Assembly: GCA_020635905.1 (NCBI GenBank)
Contig: JACJYV010000007.1
Coordinates: 434,001-498,000, forward strand
DNA: 64,000 bases
Direction of reading: 5' to 3'
Source: Bacteroidia bacterium
GTDB lineage: Bacteria; Bacteroidota; Bacteroidia; J057; JADKCL01
The notes beneath the pieces are model-generated. The model saw only the letters and a list, made by a program, of their open reading frames with translations. It did not search any database and was not told where the DNA came from. How positions within the stretch are numbered: position 1 is the stretch's first letter; every line of letters starts with the position of its first letter. A program made the position numbers and the translations under genes. This document shows, in pieces, positions 1 through 8,429 of this stretch.

Positions 1-1672
1 TGCCAATGTCGTGAAATAATCCTCCCACACGGGTCTGAAGGCTGTTTCCGCCAATCCTGTTGACCACAGCTTCTGAGATATTGGCCACCTGCAGACTGTG
101 CTGAAAGGTGCCAGGAGCCCGCAACGCGAGTTCTTTGAGCAGGGGATGGTTCGTATCCAGCAACTCGACGTAGGTAAGGTCTGAAGTAATCTTGAATACC
201 CGCTCGAAAATGTAAATCAAGGGGTAGGTGATGAAGGTGAGCAATACGTTCAGGACGAAAAGGACCAGATTCCCGTACTGCATGGCGGCGAAACTACCTT
301 TGGAAAAGTACCCGTATCCCGACCAGGCCACAATGTAAGCCAGCAAAATGAGGGAAAGGGTGAGGAAAAATTCCCCGCGGTTGCGCAATTTGGTGAGGCT
401 GTACACGGAGATCGAGCCTGCACACATTTGCACAAAAAAGTATTCAAATCCGTTGGGGATGATCAAGCCAATCAGCAGGGCAATGATAATATTGCCAAAG
501 AAACCCATCTGGATGTCGAAAAAGGCGGTAAGCATGATGGGCACCATGCAAACAGGCACGATATAAATGAAGCTGACCTCGAATTCGTCGAGGGAAATTG
601 CGGCCAGACGTATCATCAGGCCAGCCATGCCCATGACCACGGTCATGAGCAGCATGATCAGGGCAAGCCTGCGGTTGCGAAAGTAGATGCGCGGACGGTT
701 GATCCTGATCAGTAAGCCCAGTAAGAGGCTGATCAGCATGACTACCAGAAACTGACCCACAAAGACCCTGAAATAATTGGGCTGGCCCATTTTGTCGGCC
801 CGCGAGCGGATGTAGGATTTGAGGGTTGCGTCAATTTCCAGGGTTACCAACTCTCCCCGCTGAACAATGAGATCGCCCTCTGAAGTCTTGCCAAAAACGG
901 GTGAAATGGCCTCAATGAGACGCTTTTCTTCAATGCGGGTCAGGGAGTCACTGAAAACGTAGTTTGGTTCCAGGTTTTCGAGCACCACGGCATTGAGGAT
1001 GGCGCGGTCGTAGGCTGGACGATTGGAGTAATTCTCTTCCAGAAAAGTGCGCAAATCATCCCGGGAAAGGAGGGTGCCTGCCTCGGTGAAATAAGCGACA
1101 TTATTCTCTTCCCGCAGGGAAACGATGTCAGAAGGAATGGCTGTGAGCGGCTGGTCCAGGTAGCCAGTTTCGTAAATGTTATTGACCAGATTTTCTGCCA
1201 GGCCCGAAACGAAGTTGAGGTAATTGCCCGGGGTGGAATATTCCTTCAGAATGGCATTGGGATCGGTCTTGTAGGCAGGGAAAAAGCCGCTTTCTGCCGG
1301 GCTGTCCTGCTTCCATTCCTTCACCACTTCCTGGTGGTGGCGCAGGTCTTCTTCCAGCTTGTCGAGGGCCTCCTCGACTTTGTCGCGGGAGCGTTCGGCA
1401 GCAGGATTGCTTTTGAGGAAAACCGGTTTTACGCTTTTTCGGGCCTGGATTCGCTCGTCTTCCAGGGTGCGGGGTGATTTGTAGGTGGGAAAATCAAAAT
1501 TGGCACGGAGATCAGCCGCCTGCCAGGGCTTGCCCACCTCATATTTCAGGGAAATTCCCTGAAATTTGGGCATTACCAGGGTCACCAGAATGATAAACGA
1601 GGCAAAAAGTCCCCAGCGAATCAGGGTATGCTGACTCACCTGCAGAGATGTTTTGCTCGTTTTTGCTTTCAT
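1..1672 (-). CDS. 7TM-HD family phosphohydrolase, 3' end outside the window (PgpH-like c-di-AMP phosphodiesterase)
   Basis: About 557 N-terminal residues are visible. They begin with a transmembrane helix (about residues 19-38), continue with a charged extracytoplasmic region (about 40-265) and then a run of about seven membrane helices. The frame leaves the window exactly at a Phe-His-Asp-Ile-Gly string, the metal-binding start of an HD hydrolase domain. This order matches the 7TMR-HD family, whose characterised members (PgpH) hydrolyse cyclic di-AMP at the cytoplasmic membrane; that activity is inferred from the family. The ATG at 1672 lies one base after the MoxR stop codon, so the two genes are probably cotranscribed. 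The catalytic domain itself cannot be inspected here. Confidence 0.88.
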   Translation of the reverse strand, partial: MKAKTSKTSLQVSQHTLIRWGLFASFIILVTLVMPKFQGISLKYEVGKPWQAADLRANFDFPTYKSPRTLEDERIQARKSVKPVFLKSNPAAERSRDKVEEALDKLEEDLRHHQEVVKEWKQDSPAESGFFPAYKTDPNAILKEYSTPGNYLNFVSGLAENLVNNIYETGYLDQPLTAIPSDIVSLREENNVAYFTEAGTLLSRDDLRTFLEENYSNRPAYDRAILNAVVLENLEPNYVFSDSLTRIEEKRLIEAISPVFGKTSEGDLIVQRGELVTLEIDATLKSYIRSRADKMGQPNYFRVFVGQFLVVMLISLLLGLLIRINRPRIYFRNRRLALIMLLMTVVMGMAGLMIRLAAISLDEFEVSFIYIVPVCMVPIMLTAFFDIQMGFFGNIIIALLIGLIIPNGFEYFFVQMCAGSISVYSLTKLRNRGEFFLTLSLILLAYIVAWSGYGYFSKGSFAAMQYGNLVLFVLNVLLTFITYPLIYIFERVFKITSDLTYVELLDTNHPLLKELALRAPGTFQHSLQVANISEAVVNRIGGNSLQTRVGGLFHDIG

Positions 1673-1673
1673 T

Positions 1674-2765
1674 TTATCGTGGCACTTCTGCCTGTCCGGC
1701 AAGTTCAGTCAGGATCTGGTCGGCGGATAGCCCTTCAATTTCAGCTTCAGGACTGAGCACAATGCGGTGCCTGAGCACAGGAATGGCCATGCTTTTGACG
1801 TCATCTGGATTTACGTAGTCGCGGCCCAGCAGGGCCGCCCGTGCCTTGGAAGCCAGCAACAGCGAGATATTTCCCCGCGGACTGCTGCCCAGATAGAGGA
1901 AATTATGGCTGCGGGTGGACCTTACCAGGCGGTTGATGTATTGCAGAATTCCCGCTTCCACCTTAATCTCCTGCACGGCTTCGCGCAGACTTTTGAGGTT
2001 GCTGCCGCTGGCGGCAGCATGAAGCTGGGTTTGACCTGCCCGGTCCTTCCCAATCTGGAGGGTGCCGTGATGAAATCTTTGCAAAATTTCCAATTCCTCC
2101 TCTTCCCCGGGATAATCCACCATGATTTTCATCAGAAAACGGTCCATCTGGGCTTCAGGAAGGTTGTAGGTTCCCTCAAACTCGACCGGGTTCTGGGTGG
2201 CCAGCACCAGAAAAGGTTCGTCCAGGGCAAAAGTTTCGCCCTCAATGGTTACCTGCCGTTCCTCCATCACTTCCAGCAAAGCTGACTGGGTCTTGGCTGG
2301 CGCACGGTTGACCTCATCAATCAGGACGATATTGGCAAAAATGGGCCCTTTCTCCGTCTTGAAAGTCGAATTTGAAAAATCAAAAATGCGGGTGCCAATG
2401 ATATCCGCGGGCATGAGGTCGGGCGTGAATTGAATTCTCCTGAACTGAACCTCCAACAGGGTGGAAAGGGTTCTGGCTATCAGGGTTTTGGCCACGCCTG
2501 GCACCCCTTCCAGCAGTGAATGGCCGTTGCAAAGGATGGTGATCAGCAATTGATCGATCAGGGCCTCCTGCCCTACAATTACCTTGCCCATCTCCTGATG
2601 AATAGCAAAACGGAAATCACGGATCATTTTTACCCCATCCGTCATGCCAACTTCCCCGGGGTCTGCAACCAGGGACGGAGATTCAGTTTCCGCCAAAGTT
2701 GGATTGATTTCCTCCTCAGACAGGGGAATTTGGGGAAGATCTATGGGATTTTCGGAAGGATCCAT
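1674..2765 (-). CDS. MoxR family AAA+ ATPase
   Basis: This 363-residue protein has an acidic N-terminal tail of about 45 residues and then a MoxR core. The Walker A segment GVPGVAKT lies at residues 87-94, Walker B (VLIDE) at about 147-151, and the sensor/substrate segment ATQNP followed by an EGTYNLPEAQMDRF string at 189-210. MoxR ATPases are chaperone-like and often act with von Willebrand factor A proteins. No vWA or DUF58 partner is visible; the next gene downstream, one base away, is the 7TM-HD phosphohydrolase. The 190-bp gap upstream separates it from a divergent secreted-protein gene. Confidence 0.93.
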   Translation of the reverse strand: MDPSENPIDLPQIPLSEEEINPTLAETESPSLVADPGEVGMTDGVKMIRDFRFAIHQEMGKVIVGQEALIDQLLITILCNGHSLLEGVPGVAKTLIARTLSTLLEVQFRRIQFTPDLMPADIIGTRIFDFSNSTFKTEKGPIFANIVLIDEVNRAPAKTQSALLEVMEERQVTIEGETFALDEPFLVLATQNPVEFEGTYNLPEAQMDRFLMKIMVDYPGEEEELEILQRFHHGTLQIGKDRAGQTQLHAAASGSNLKSLREAVQEIKVEAGILQYINRLVRSTRSHNFLYLGSSPRGNISLLLASKARAALLGRDYVNPDDVKSMAIPVLRHRIVLSPEAEIEGLSADQILTELAGQAEVPR

Positions 2766-2957
2766 CAGGGATTAAGCCATAAAACGATGCAAAATAACGT
2801 AAAATTTCAGCCAAACCATGAAATCAAAGGGGAGATTTGTACAAAAAGGCCCTCCGTTCAATTGATAAATTGTGCCGAACCCATTATTTGACGGGTTGCG
2901 TGCAACCTTTTGACCTTTATTCAGATTATTATTCAAAACCAAACAAAACCTCTGATC

Positions 2958-5324
2958 ATGAAAAGAATTTTATCCCTTCTGTTTGCGGCCGTTTGGGCCA
3001 CCACACTCTTTGCTCAGTCTTCCCTCAATATCAATCTATTGGGGCACAAATCTTATGGCTCCCGCCTGCTCAACGATTGCTGGGGCTATGTGGATGGAAA
3101 TGGGGGCGAATGGGCCCTGGTTGGAGTGGAAGACGGCGAATCCATCGTGGATTTGTCTGATCCCGCCAATCCCCAGGAAAAATTTTTCATCCCGGGTCCT
3201 TCCTCCATCTGGCGCGACTTCAAGGTTCATCAAAATTATGCCTATGTGACCAATGAAACTTCAGGCGGGATCAGGATTATCAACCTCAGTTATCTGCCCG
3301 ATTCTGTGGTTTGGAAGGATACTCTGATTCACGGAATCAAAACCTCTCACAACGTTTACATTGAAAACGGATTCGTTTACATCACGGGCGCCAATGTGGA
3401 CAACGGGGGAATCACTATTCTGGATGCCAACCAGGATCCCTGGCACCCGTCTTATGCGGGTTCATTCAACCTGGCCTACGTGCACGATGTGTATGTGCGC
3501 AACGACACGGCTTATGCTTCAGAGATTTACCAAGGAGGCCTGGAAATTCTGGATATGACTGACAAGGCAAATCCCGTGAGCCTGGGTTTTAAGACCTGGG
3601 TGAATGCCTTTACCCATAATGCCTGGCTCAATGATCAGGGCAATGTGTGCTTTACCACAGACGAGCTCAACGCAGCCTATCTGTATGCCTGGGAAGTCAG
3701 CGATCCACAAAATATTCAGTACCTGGGCCGCATGCGCTCCAGTCTGAGCGATGGCCAGGCCTGCCCGCATAATGCGCTGGTGAAAAATGATTTTTCCGTG
3801 ACTTCCTGGTATAATGACGGAATCATCATTGTGGATGGCAGCCAGCCAGAGAATCTGGTGGAAGTGGGCTGGTACGATACTTCGCCCCTGCAGGGACCGG
3901 GTATTGGTACGGGCTGCTGGGGAGTTTACCCTTTTCTGCCTTCGGGCATTTTATTGGGTACAGACGTTGAAACGGGATTTTATGTTTTGCAACCCAATTA
4001 CCAACGGGCCGCTTTTCTGGAGGGGGTGGTTTCTGATGGCACCAATTCCCAACCAATTCTCAATGCCAGCATTTCCATCAAAGGTACGCCTGCTTCCGTT
4101 TTGAGTCAGACGCCTGGAAATTATGCCACGGGAACGGCCAACAGCGGCAATTATGAAGTGATTTATGCCAAAAATGGATATTATCCCCAGGCCCTGCAGG
4201 TCAATCTGGTTTCCGGGCAGGTGGTGACCCAGGATGTGAATCTCTATCCCGCTGATTCGCATGAGGTTACAATCACGGTTTTGGATCAGAATACGGGTAA
4301 TCCCATTCCAGGTGCCCAGGTGTTGCTGACCTGTGCGCCAGATAAGTATTACTTTACAGCCAACCAGCAGGGAAAAGTGCAGGCCAAATTGCCGGGTAAT
4401 TTGTACTCAGTAATTGCTGGAAAATGGGGGTATCGCACAGACGAAACGACCCTGCTGCTCACTCCTTCAGATTCCACTGCCACCATTTCTCTGGGATTTG
4501 GCTATTACGACGATTTTGCCTTTGATTTTGGCTGGAAGGTGGATACAGGTACTGCAACTCAGGGCATCTGGGAACGGGGTGAGCCCAAAGGCACCACCTA
4601 TTTTGGGTATCTGGTCAATCCTGATGAGGATGTGGTCAATGATTTTTCTGACCAGGCCTATGTGACGGGAAATCAGGGGAATTTTGGAGGAGACGACGAT
4701 GTAAGCGGGGGCGTGACTTACCTGACCAGCCCCGTGATGAATCTGGCCAATGTCTGGAATCCGGGCATCAGCTTTTATTTCTGGTTTGCGAATGTAAATG
4801 GAGCCAATCCCAGTGATTCTTTGATTGTGGAAGTGGATAATGGAATTGAGCGAATCAGGGTCTGGGATACCTGCTGTGTGTGGGGCGAAAACTGGCAAAA
4901 GGTGAATATCCGTTTTTCAGATTTTGGGATTACGGCCACTGACAGTATGACGGTGCGATTTTCAGCGGGTGATTATCACGGAAATCACTTTGTGGAGGCA
5001 GGAATTGATAAATTTCAGGCCAGTTATTATACCACAGTGGGTACCAATCCAGTGATTGAAGCGCCCAAAATGGCCAGTCTTGCAGCCTGGCCTGTGCCTG
5101 GAAACGGCCCGGTAAACCTGGCCTGGGAAATCCCTGGCTTTCAGCCAGGCGGGGACCTTCAACTGCAAATCGTCGATTTGCAGGGAAGGGTCGTGGAGGC
5201 CCACGCCGTGGGCGGGGCCAAAGGCCAGCTTCAACTGGAATTGACCCACAGTCAGGGGCTTTTCTTTGGAGTTTTACTGCACAACGGTCAGCGCACGGCC
5301 TTGTGCCGTCTGTTGAGAAATTAG
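2958..5324 (+). CDS. Choice-of-anchor B family T9SS cargo protein
   Basis: The chosen ATG gives MKRILSLLFAAVWATTLFAQ, a clear signal peptide; an upstream in-frame start would put charged residues before it. The product is about 788 residues. The N-terminal half has LVIVD-type beta-propeller repeats ('SIVDLSDPANP', 'GIRIINLS', 'GLEILDMTDKANP'), as in choice-of-anchor B proteins. Two carboxypeptidase-regulatory-like Ig modules follow (about 380-530), then a jelly-roll-like part, and a C-terminal T9SS type A sorting domain ending in a basic tail. It is expected on the cell surface or secreted. The ligand is unknown. Confidence 0.85.
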   Translation: MKRILSLLFAAVWATTLFAQSSLNINLLGHKSYGSRLLNDCWGYVDGNGGEWALVGVEDGESIVDLSDPANPQEKFFIPGPSSIWRDFKVHQNYAYVTNETSGGIRIINLSYLPDSVVWKDTLIHGIKTSHNVYIENGFVYITGANVDNGGITILDANQDPWHPSYAGSFNLAYVHDVYVRNDTAYASEIYQGGLEILDMTDKANPVSLGFKTWVNAFTHNAWLNDQGNVCFTTDELNAAYLYAWEVSDPQNIQYLGRMRSSLSDGQACPHNALVKNDFSVTSWYNDGIIIVDGSQPENLVEVGWYDTSPLQGPGIGTGCWGVYPFLPSGILLGTDVETGFYVLQPNYQRAAFLEGVVSDGTNSQPILNASISIKGTPASVLSQTPGNYATGTANSGNYEVIYAKNGYYPQALQVNLVSGQVVTQDVNLYPADSHEVTITVLDQNTGNPIPGAQVLLTCAPDKYYFTANQQGKVQAKLPGNLYSVIAGKWGYRTDETTLLLTPSDSTATISLGFGYYDDFAFDFGWKVDTGTATQGIWERGEPKGTTYFGYLVNPDEDVVNDFSDQAYVTGNQGNFGGDDDVSGGVTYLTSPVMNLANVWNPGISFYFWFANVNGANPSDSLIVEVDNGIERIRVWDTCCVWGENWQKVNIRFSDFGITATDSMTVRFSAGDYHGNHFVEAGIDKFQASYYTTVGTNPVIEAPKMASLAAWPVPGNGPVNLAWEIPGFQPGGDLQLQIVDLQGRVVEAHAVGGAKGQLQLELTHSQGLFFGVLLHNGQRTALCRLLRN

Positions 5325-5326
5325 AA

Positions 5327-5370
5327 AAATCATGGTGGGAGTGGAGTTTAATCCACTCCCACCATGATTT
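5327..5370. terminator. Perfect 19-bp inverted repeat between convergent genes
   Basis: Two 19-base arms (5327-5345 and 5352-5370) are perfect inverted copies around a 6-base loop. Read leftward, the hairpin is followed by a short T-rich run, so it fits an intrinsic terminator for the DUF3160 gene; read rightward the T-run is weaker. The right arm includes the last sense codons and lies next to the stop codon of the leftward gene. Confidence 0.8.
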
Positions 5371-7828
5371 CTTTCACCCAAACTGGAACAGGGGGAATGT
5401 CGTCATTTTTGACCTTCTCCTGCCACTCTTCATCGGTCAGGCGCTGGTCAATGGGTTGCTCAAATTCGTAGTAACTGAGCACAGAACCGCGGCACAGGTA
5501 TAATTTTCCGTCTTTTTCGACCGTGACATAAATGGTATTGGCATAGCCCGTGGCTTCTTCCAGCGCAATTTTCTTATTCACACCCTGATACGAGTATACA
5601 TCAGCCACCACGGCTACAAATTTGTCTGGTCCCTCGATCAGATACCAGTCAGAAACGGTGGGTTCCATGATTTCCATGGTAAGAGATTCGATTTTTCCGC
5701 CAATAAACTGAATGTAATCCTGGTCATCACGGCTGAGGTCCCGTCCTTCAAGTTCCTTTTTAGCGATGTCACGCAGGCGGGTGGCGATTTCCTGCAGGGT
5801 GGCAGTTTTTTCCTTAACCGTGCCATCCAGCAGGTCAAATTTTTCCAGCATTCCCTGGGTATTTTTCACCAGTTTGATTGAGGCTTCCCAAAATTGCAGG
5901 TTGGGCTCCACGTAGCCAGACACGAAGGGTTCGGGCCAATCGGGGCCGCCAGAGCCCATCTGAGCAGCCGTAGGCTGATCAGCATACAGGATCACATCGT
6001 GCTTGAGTTCGGCCCAGGAAGCCAGGGAAGTGTTGAGGTTTTTGCGCTGCCAGGCAGGGGTTTTGAAAGGCGCCTGCCGCCGCGGATCCACGCTGGACAG
6101 CAGGTCCAGCCCATGCATCCATTGGTTGTACACGTTTTTGTCCCAATCCTGAAATCCCGCAAAATCTTCCCGCACTGCAGCCAGAGTGTCGATAAAGGCG
6201 GGCCATTTTTTGTCTTCCTGATAGTCTTTCAGCAGAATTTTCTCGGCCAGTTCATTGCCCAAAGAGGCAAAAATATCCAGTCCCTTGGGCACGGGACGTT
6301 TGGGATCTTCGTTTTTGAGGTCCTTGCGCTTGATATCCACCATTCTGCTCAGGATTTCCGCGTCGAAAGTATAGCGCTGGGGGAAAAAATGCAGGGCCAG
6401 TTTATTGGCTGCTTCTTCTGTTGCCTGGTTGGCCGTTATCATTTTGAATTTGGCCGGGTCCCGTTTCACCAACTCTTTTTGCAGGGCTTCCATGCCGTTG
6501 GCATCGCTGATGATGGAGGCGTCGCCGGGCCTTCCCATGGCTTTCAGCGCAGCATTCACATGCGTGAGTGAAAGTTTATTGGGCTCTCCCACGATAAAAA
6601 CCACAGGTTCAAAAATGGTGGAATAGAGGCTTTGCAAAGATTTTCCACCAGTTTTGGCTCCATTTTGCAGGTCGCAGGCCGAAAGGATGGCTCCATGAAA
6701 AGCTACCTGGTTATCGACTCTGAGTGGAGCAGTTTGCAACCAGATCATGGCCCGGAAATATTTTTTCAGGTCCTCCGTGCGGGTGTAATGTCCACGGGGT
6801 TTGAAAAGTGAGTAATCAAAGAAGGGTTGTTTGAGGAATTTATTTCCCTGACCTTCAGCCTGATTGATGTTTTTGCGGGTGGAATTATACTCACTTTCAT
6901 AGGCATCAGGTATGGCAAGACGGTCACCTGTGAGCAGGTCGTGGGCCAGGCCAAAGTAAAACTGGTTGAATTCGCGGGCCTGGCGTTCCGTATCAGATTC
7001 TGCGCTTTTGGCTGCCTGTTCGTTGAGCGCATGCAGTCCTTTGGTGAGTTCTGTGAGAACAGGGATAAAATGATCTTCCTCCAGGTCGCGGATCAGGTAG
7101 GAAAAATACATGTGAAAAACCTGCAAAAAGAGGTCTGAGGTCACAAAACTGGGGAAATAGGAATAATTATTGCGGTCGTAGGTAAACCACAGCTGTTCTT
7201 CTTTGGCAGGTTTGATGGCCATTCCGTGTTTGAGCAACTTTTCACGGATAGAATTCCATTCTTCTCCTTCCATCTGGTGCAGATTGATGATTTCACCTTC
7301 CCGCACCAAATCGCCACCAGCGTTGGCGAATATTTTGGAGGATTGGGCCTGCATGGCCTTTTCAACCCTGGCTACGAAGGCAGATTCGGCCTGGGTCAAC
7401 TTTGGAGTGAAATTTTCATCCCAATATTTGGGCTGGTACCAGCCTTCATTGGCGAAAGCGTCGCGGTCCGCGGCATCCATAAACATGTAGCCATTGATGG
7501 CCAGAATGTAATTTTTCAGGTAATTGAGTTCGCTCAGGGAATAGCCAGAAATGTCGAGATTGAGGTCAAATTCTGGGGCAATTTCGGGGTCGTTATAGGT
7601 ATATTCCTTGAATTTGGGATCGTTTTTGTAATCCCGCATCTTTCCATCGAAAGTCTCAATTCCCATTTTTTGCAGGGGTGTCATGCCGCTGGAGGCAGAA
7701 TGAGAGGTGTCTGCCATCAGGTCGCTGCCTTCAGGATCCGAACCCTGTTCGGATTTCTGGTCTGAGCCTGTGCAGGCGGCAAACAGGAGAATCAAGAATA
7801 AAAAAGGGAAAATTTGAGTTAATTTCAT
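5348..7828 (-). CDS. DUF3160 domain lipoprotein with N-terminal YARHG-like region
   Basis: The 826-residue product starts with a lipoprotein signal (hydrophobic stretch ending FAAC, about residues 5-19) and a low-complexity Ser/Asp/Gly linker. Residues about 100-165 resemble a YARHG domain (…AINGYMF…AFANEGWYQPKYW…). The rest matches DUF3160 in its aromatic-rich pattern (LWFTYDRNNYSYFPSFVTSD, then QVFHMYFSYLIRDLEE). The function of DUF3160 is unknown. The start overlaps the stop of the upstream lipoprotein gene by four bases (7825-7828), so translation is likely coupled. It probably sits on the outer membrane. Confidence 0.85.
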   Translation of the reverse strand: MKLTQIFPFLFLILLFAACTGSDQKSEQGSDPEGSDLMADTSHSASSGMTPLQKMGIETFDGKMRDYKNDPKFKEYTYNDPEIAPEFDLNLDISGYSLSELNYLKNYILAINGYMFMDAADRDAFANEGWYQPKYWDENFTPKLTQAESAFVARVEKAMQAQSSKIFANAGGDLVREGEIINLHQMEGEEWNSIREKLLKHGMAIKPAKEEQLWFTYDRNNYSYFPSFVTSDLFLQVFHMYFSYLIRDLEEDHFIPVLTELTKGLHALNEQAAKSAESDTERQAREFNQFYFGLAHDLLTGDRLAIPDAYESEYNSTRKNINQAEGQGNKFLKQPFFDYSLFKPRGHYTRTEDLKKYFRAMIWLQTAPLRVDNQVAFHGAILSACDLQNGAKTGGKSLQSLYSTIFEPVVFIVGEPNKLSLTHVNAALKAMGRPGDASIISDANGMEALQKELVKRDPAKFKMITANQATEEAANKLALHFFPQRYTFDAEILSRMVDIKRKDLKNEDPKRPVPKGLDIFASLGNELAEKILLKDYQEDKKWPAFIDTLAAVREDFAGFQDWDKNVYNQWMHGLDLLSSVDPRRQAPFKTPAWQRKNLNTSLASWAELKHDVILYADQPTAAQMGSGGPDWPEPFVSGYVEPNLQFWEASIKLVKNTQGMLEKFDLLDGTVKEKTATLQEIATRLRDIAKKELEGRDLSRDDQDYIQFIGGKIESLTMEIMEPTVSDWYLIEGPDKFVAVVADVYSYQGVNKKIALEEATGYANTIYVTVEKDGKLYLCRGSVLSYYEFEQPIDQRLTDEEWQEKVKNDDIPPVPVWVKEIMVGVD

Positions 7829-8409
7829 GGTTGCAATTGCTTTCTTGCTTCTGATTGGGTCAGATCGCGTTCGAGATATTGGGAAAAATTCAACCCAAAA
7901 TTTCCAAAACGATACTCTGCGAGTAAATATAATCCATTTTGCTCTTTTTCTATGGTTTTGACCAGCATTTCCCCGCCTTTGGGGAATAAATGGAAATCAA
8001 CCAGCGGCTGACTGACCCGCGAACCCAGCCAGAGCGGCTTCCAGTGATTTTCCTCCACGGTGTAAATAAACAGCCTTCGCCGCATGACCGAGTCATAAGG
8101 GGTTTCCTTGATCACCCCGATCAGGGCGTCGGGTTTTTTATCCTGATTTACATCCCCCAACTCCAGACGATAAACGGGCCATTTGATCGGGTAGGGGGTA
8201 AATTCATCCGTTTCGTCGTGGGCCAGCAGCCAGTATCCTCCCATACTTCTGGGCCTCAATTCCACCGTGAGTTGTTTTCCATGCATGGAAATCACCTTTA
8301 ATAAGGGATTTTCAGGATTTGGGTGGCAGCCATTCAGAATGATCAGGTTAGCCAGACAGAAAATGAGGCCGAAGGTAATAATTTTCGGGAAGGAAAGGGT
8401 GATTTTCAT
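7825..8409 (-). CDS. Uncharacterised lipoprotein upstream of the DUF3160 gene
   Basis: This 194-residue protein has an N-terminal membrane stretch ending in LNGC, a plausible lipobox. The body is beta-rich and contains a segment resembling an FG-GAP/VCBS calcium loop (LGDVNQDKKPDALIG). I do not recognise a named family. It sits between the AsmA gene (20 bp upstream) and the DUF3160 gene (4-base ATGA overlap), so the three probably form one operon. A role beside the DUF3160 lipoprotein in the envelope is inference from position. Confidence 0.75.
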   Translation of the reverse strand: MKITLSFPKIITFGLIFCLANLIILNGCHPNPENPLLKVISMHGKQLTVELRPRSMGGYWLLAHDETDEFTPYPIKWPVYRLELGDVNQDKKPDALIGVIKETPYDSVMRRRLFIYTVEENHWKPLWLGSRVSQPLVDFHLFPKGGEMLVKTIEKEQNGLYLLAEYRFGNFGLNFSQYLERDLTQSEARKQLQP

Positions 8410-8429
8410 AAGGCAGCCTGGGCCGTGCT

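Noticed and set aside
5894..6571. Open frame of 225 codons on the plus strand
   Set aside because: It lies within the DUF3160 gene on the other strand and shows no protein-like pattern.
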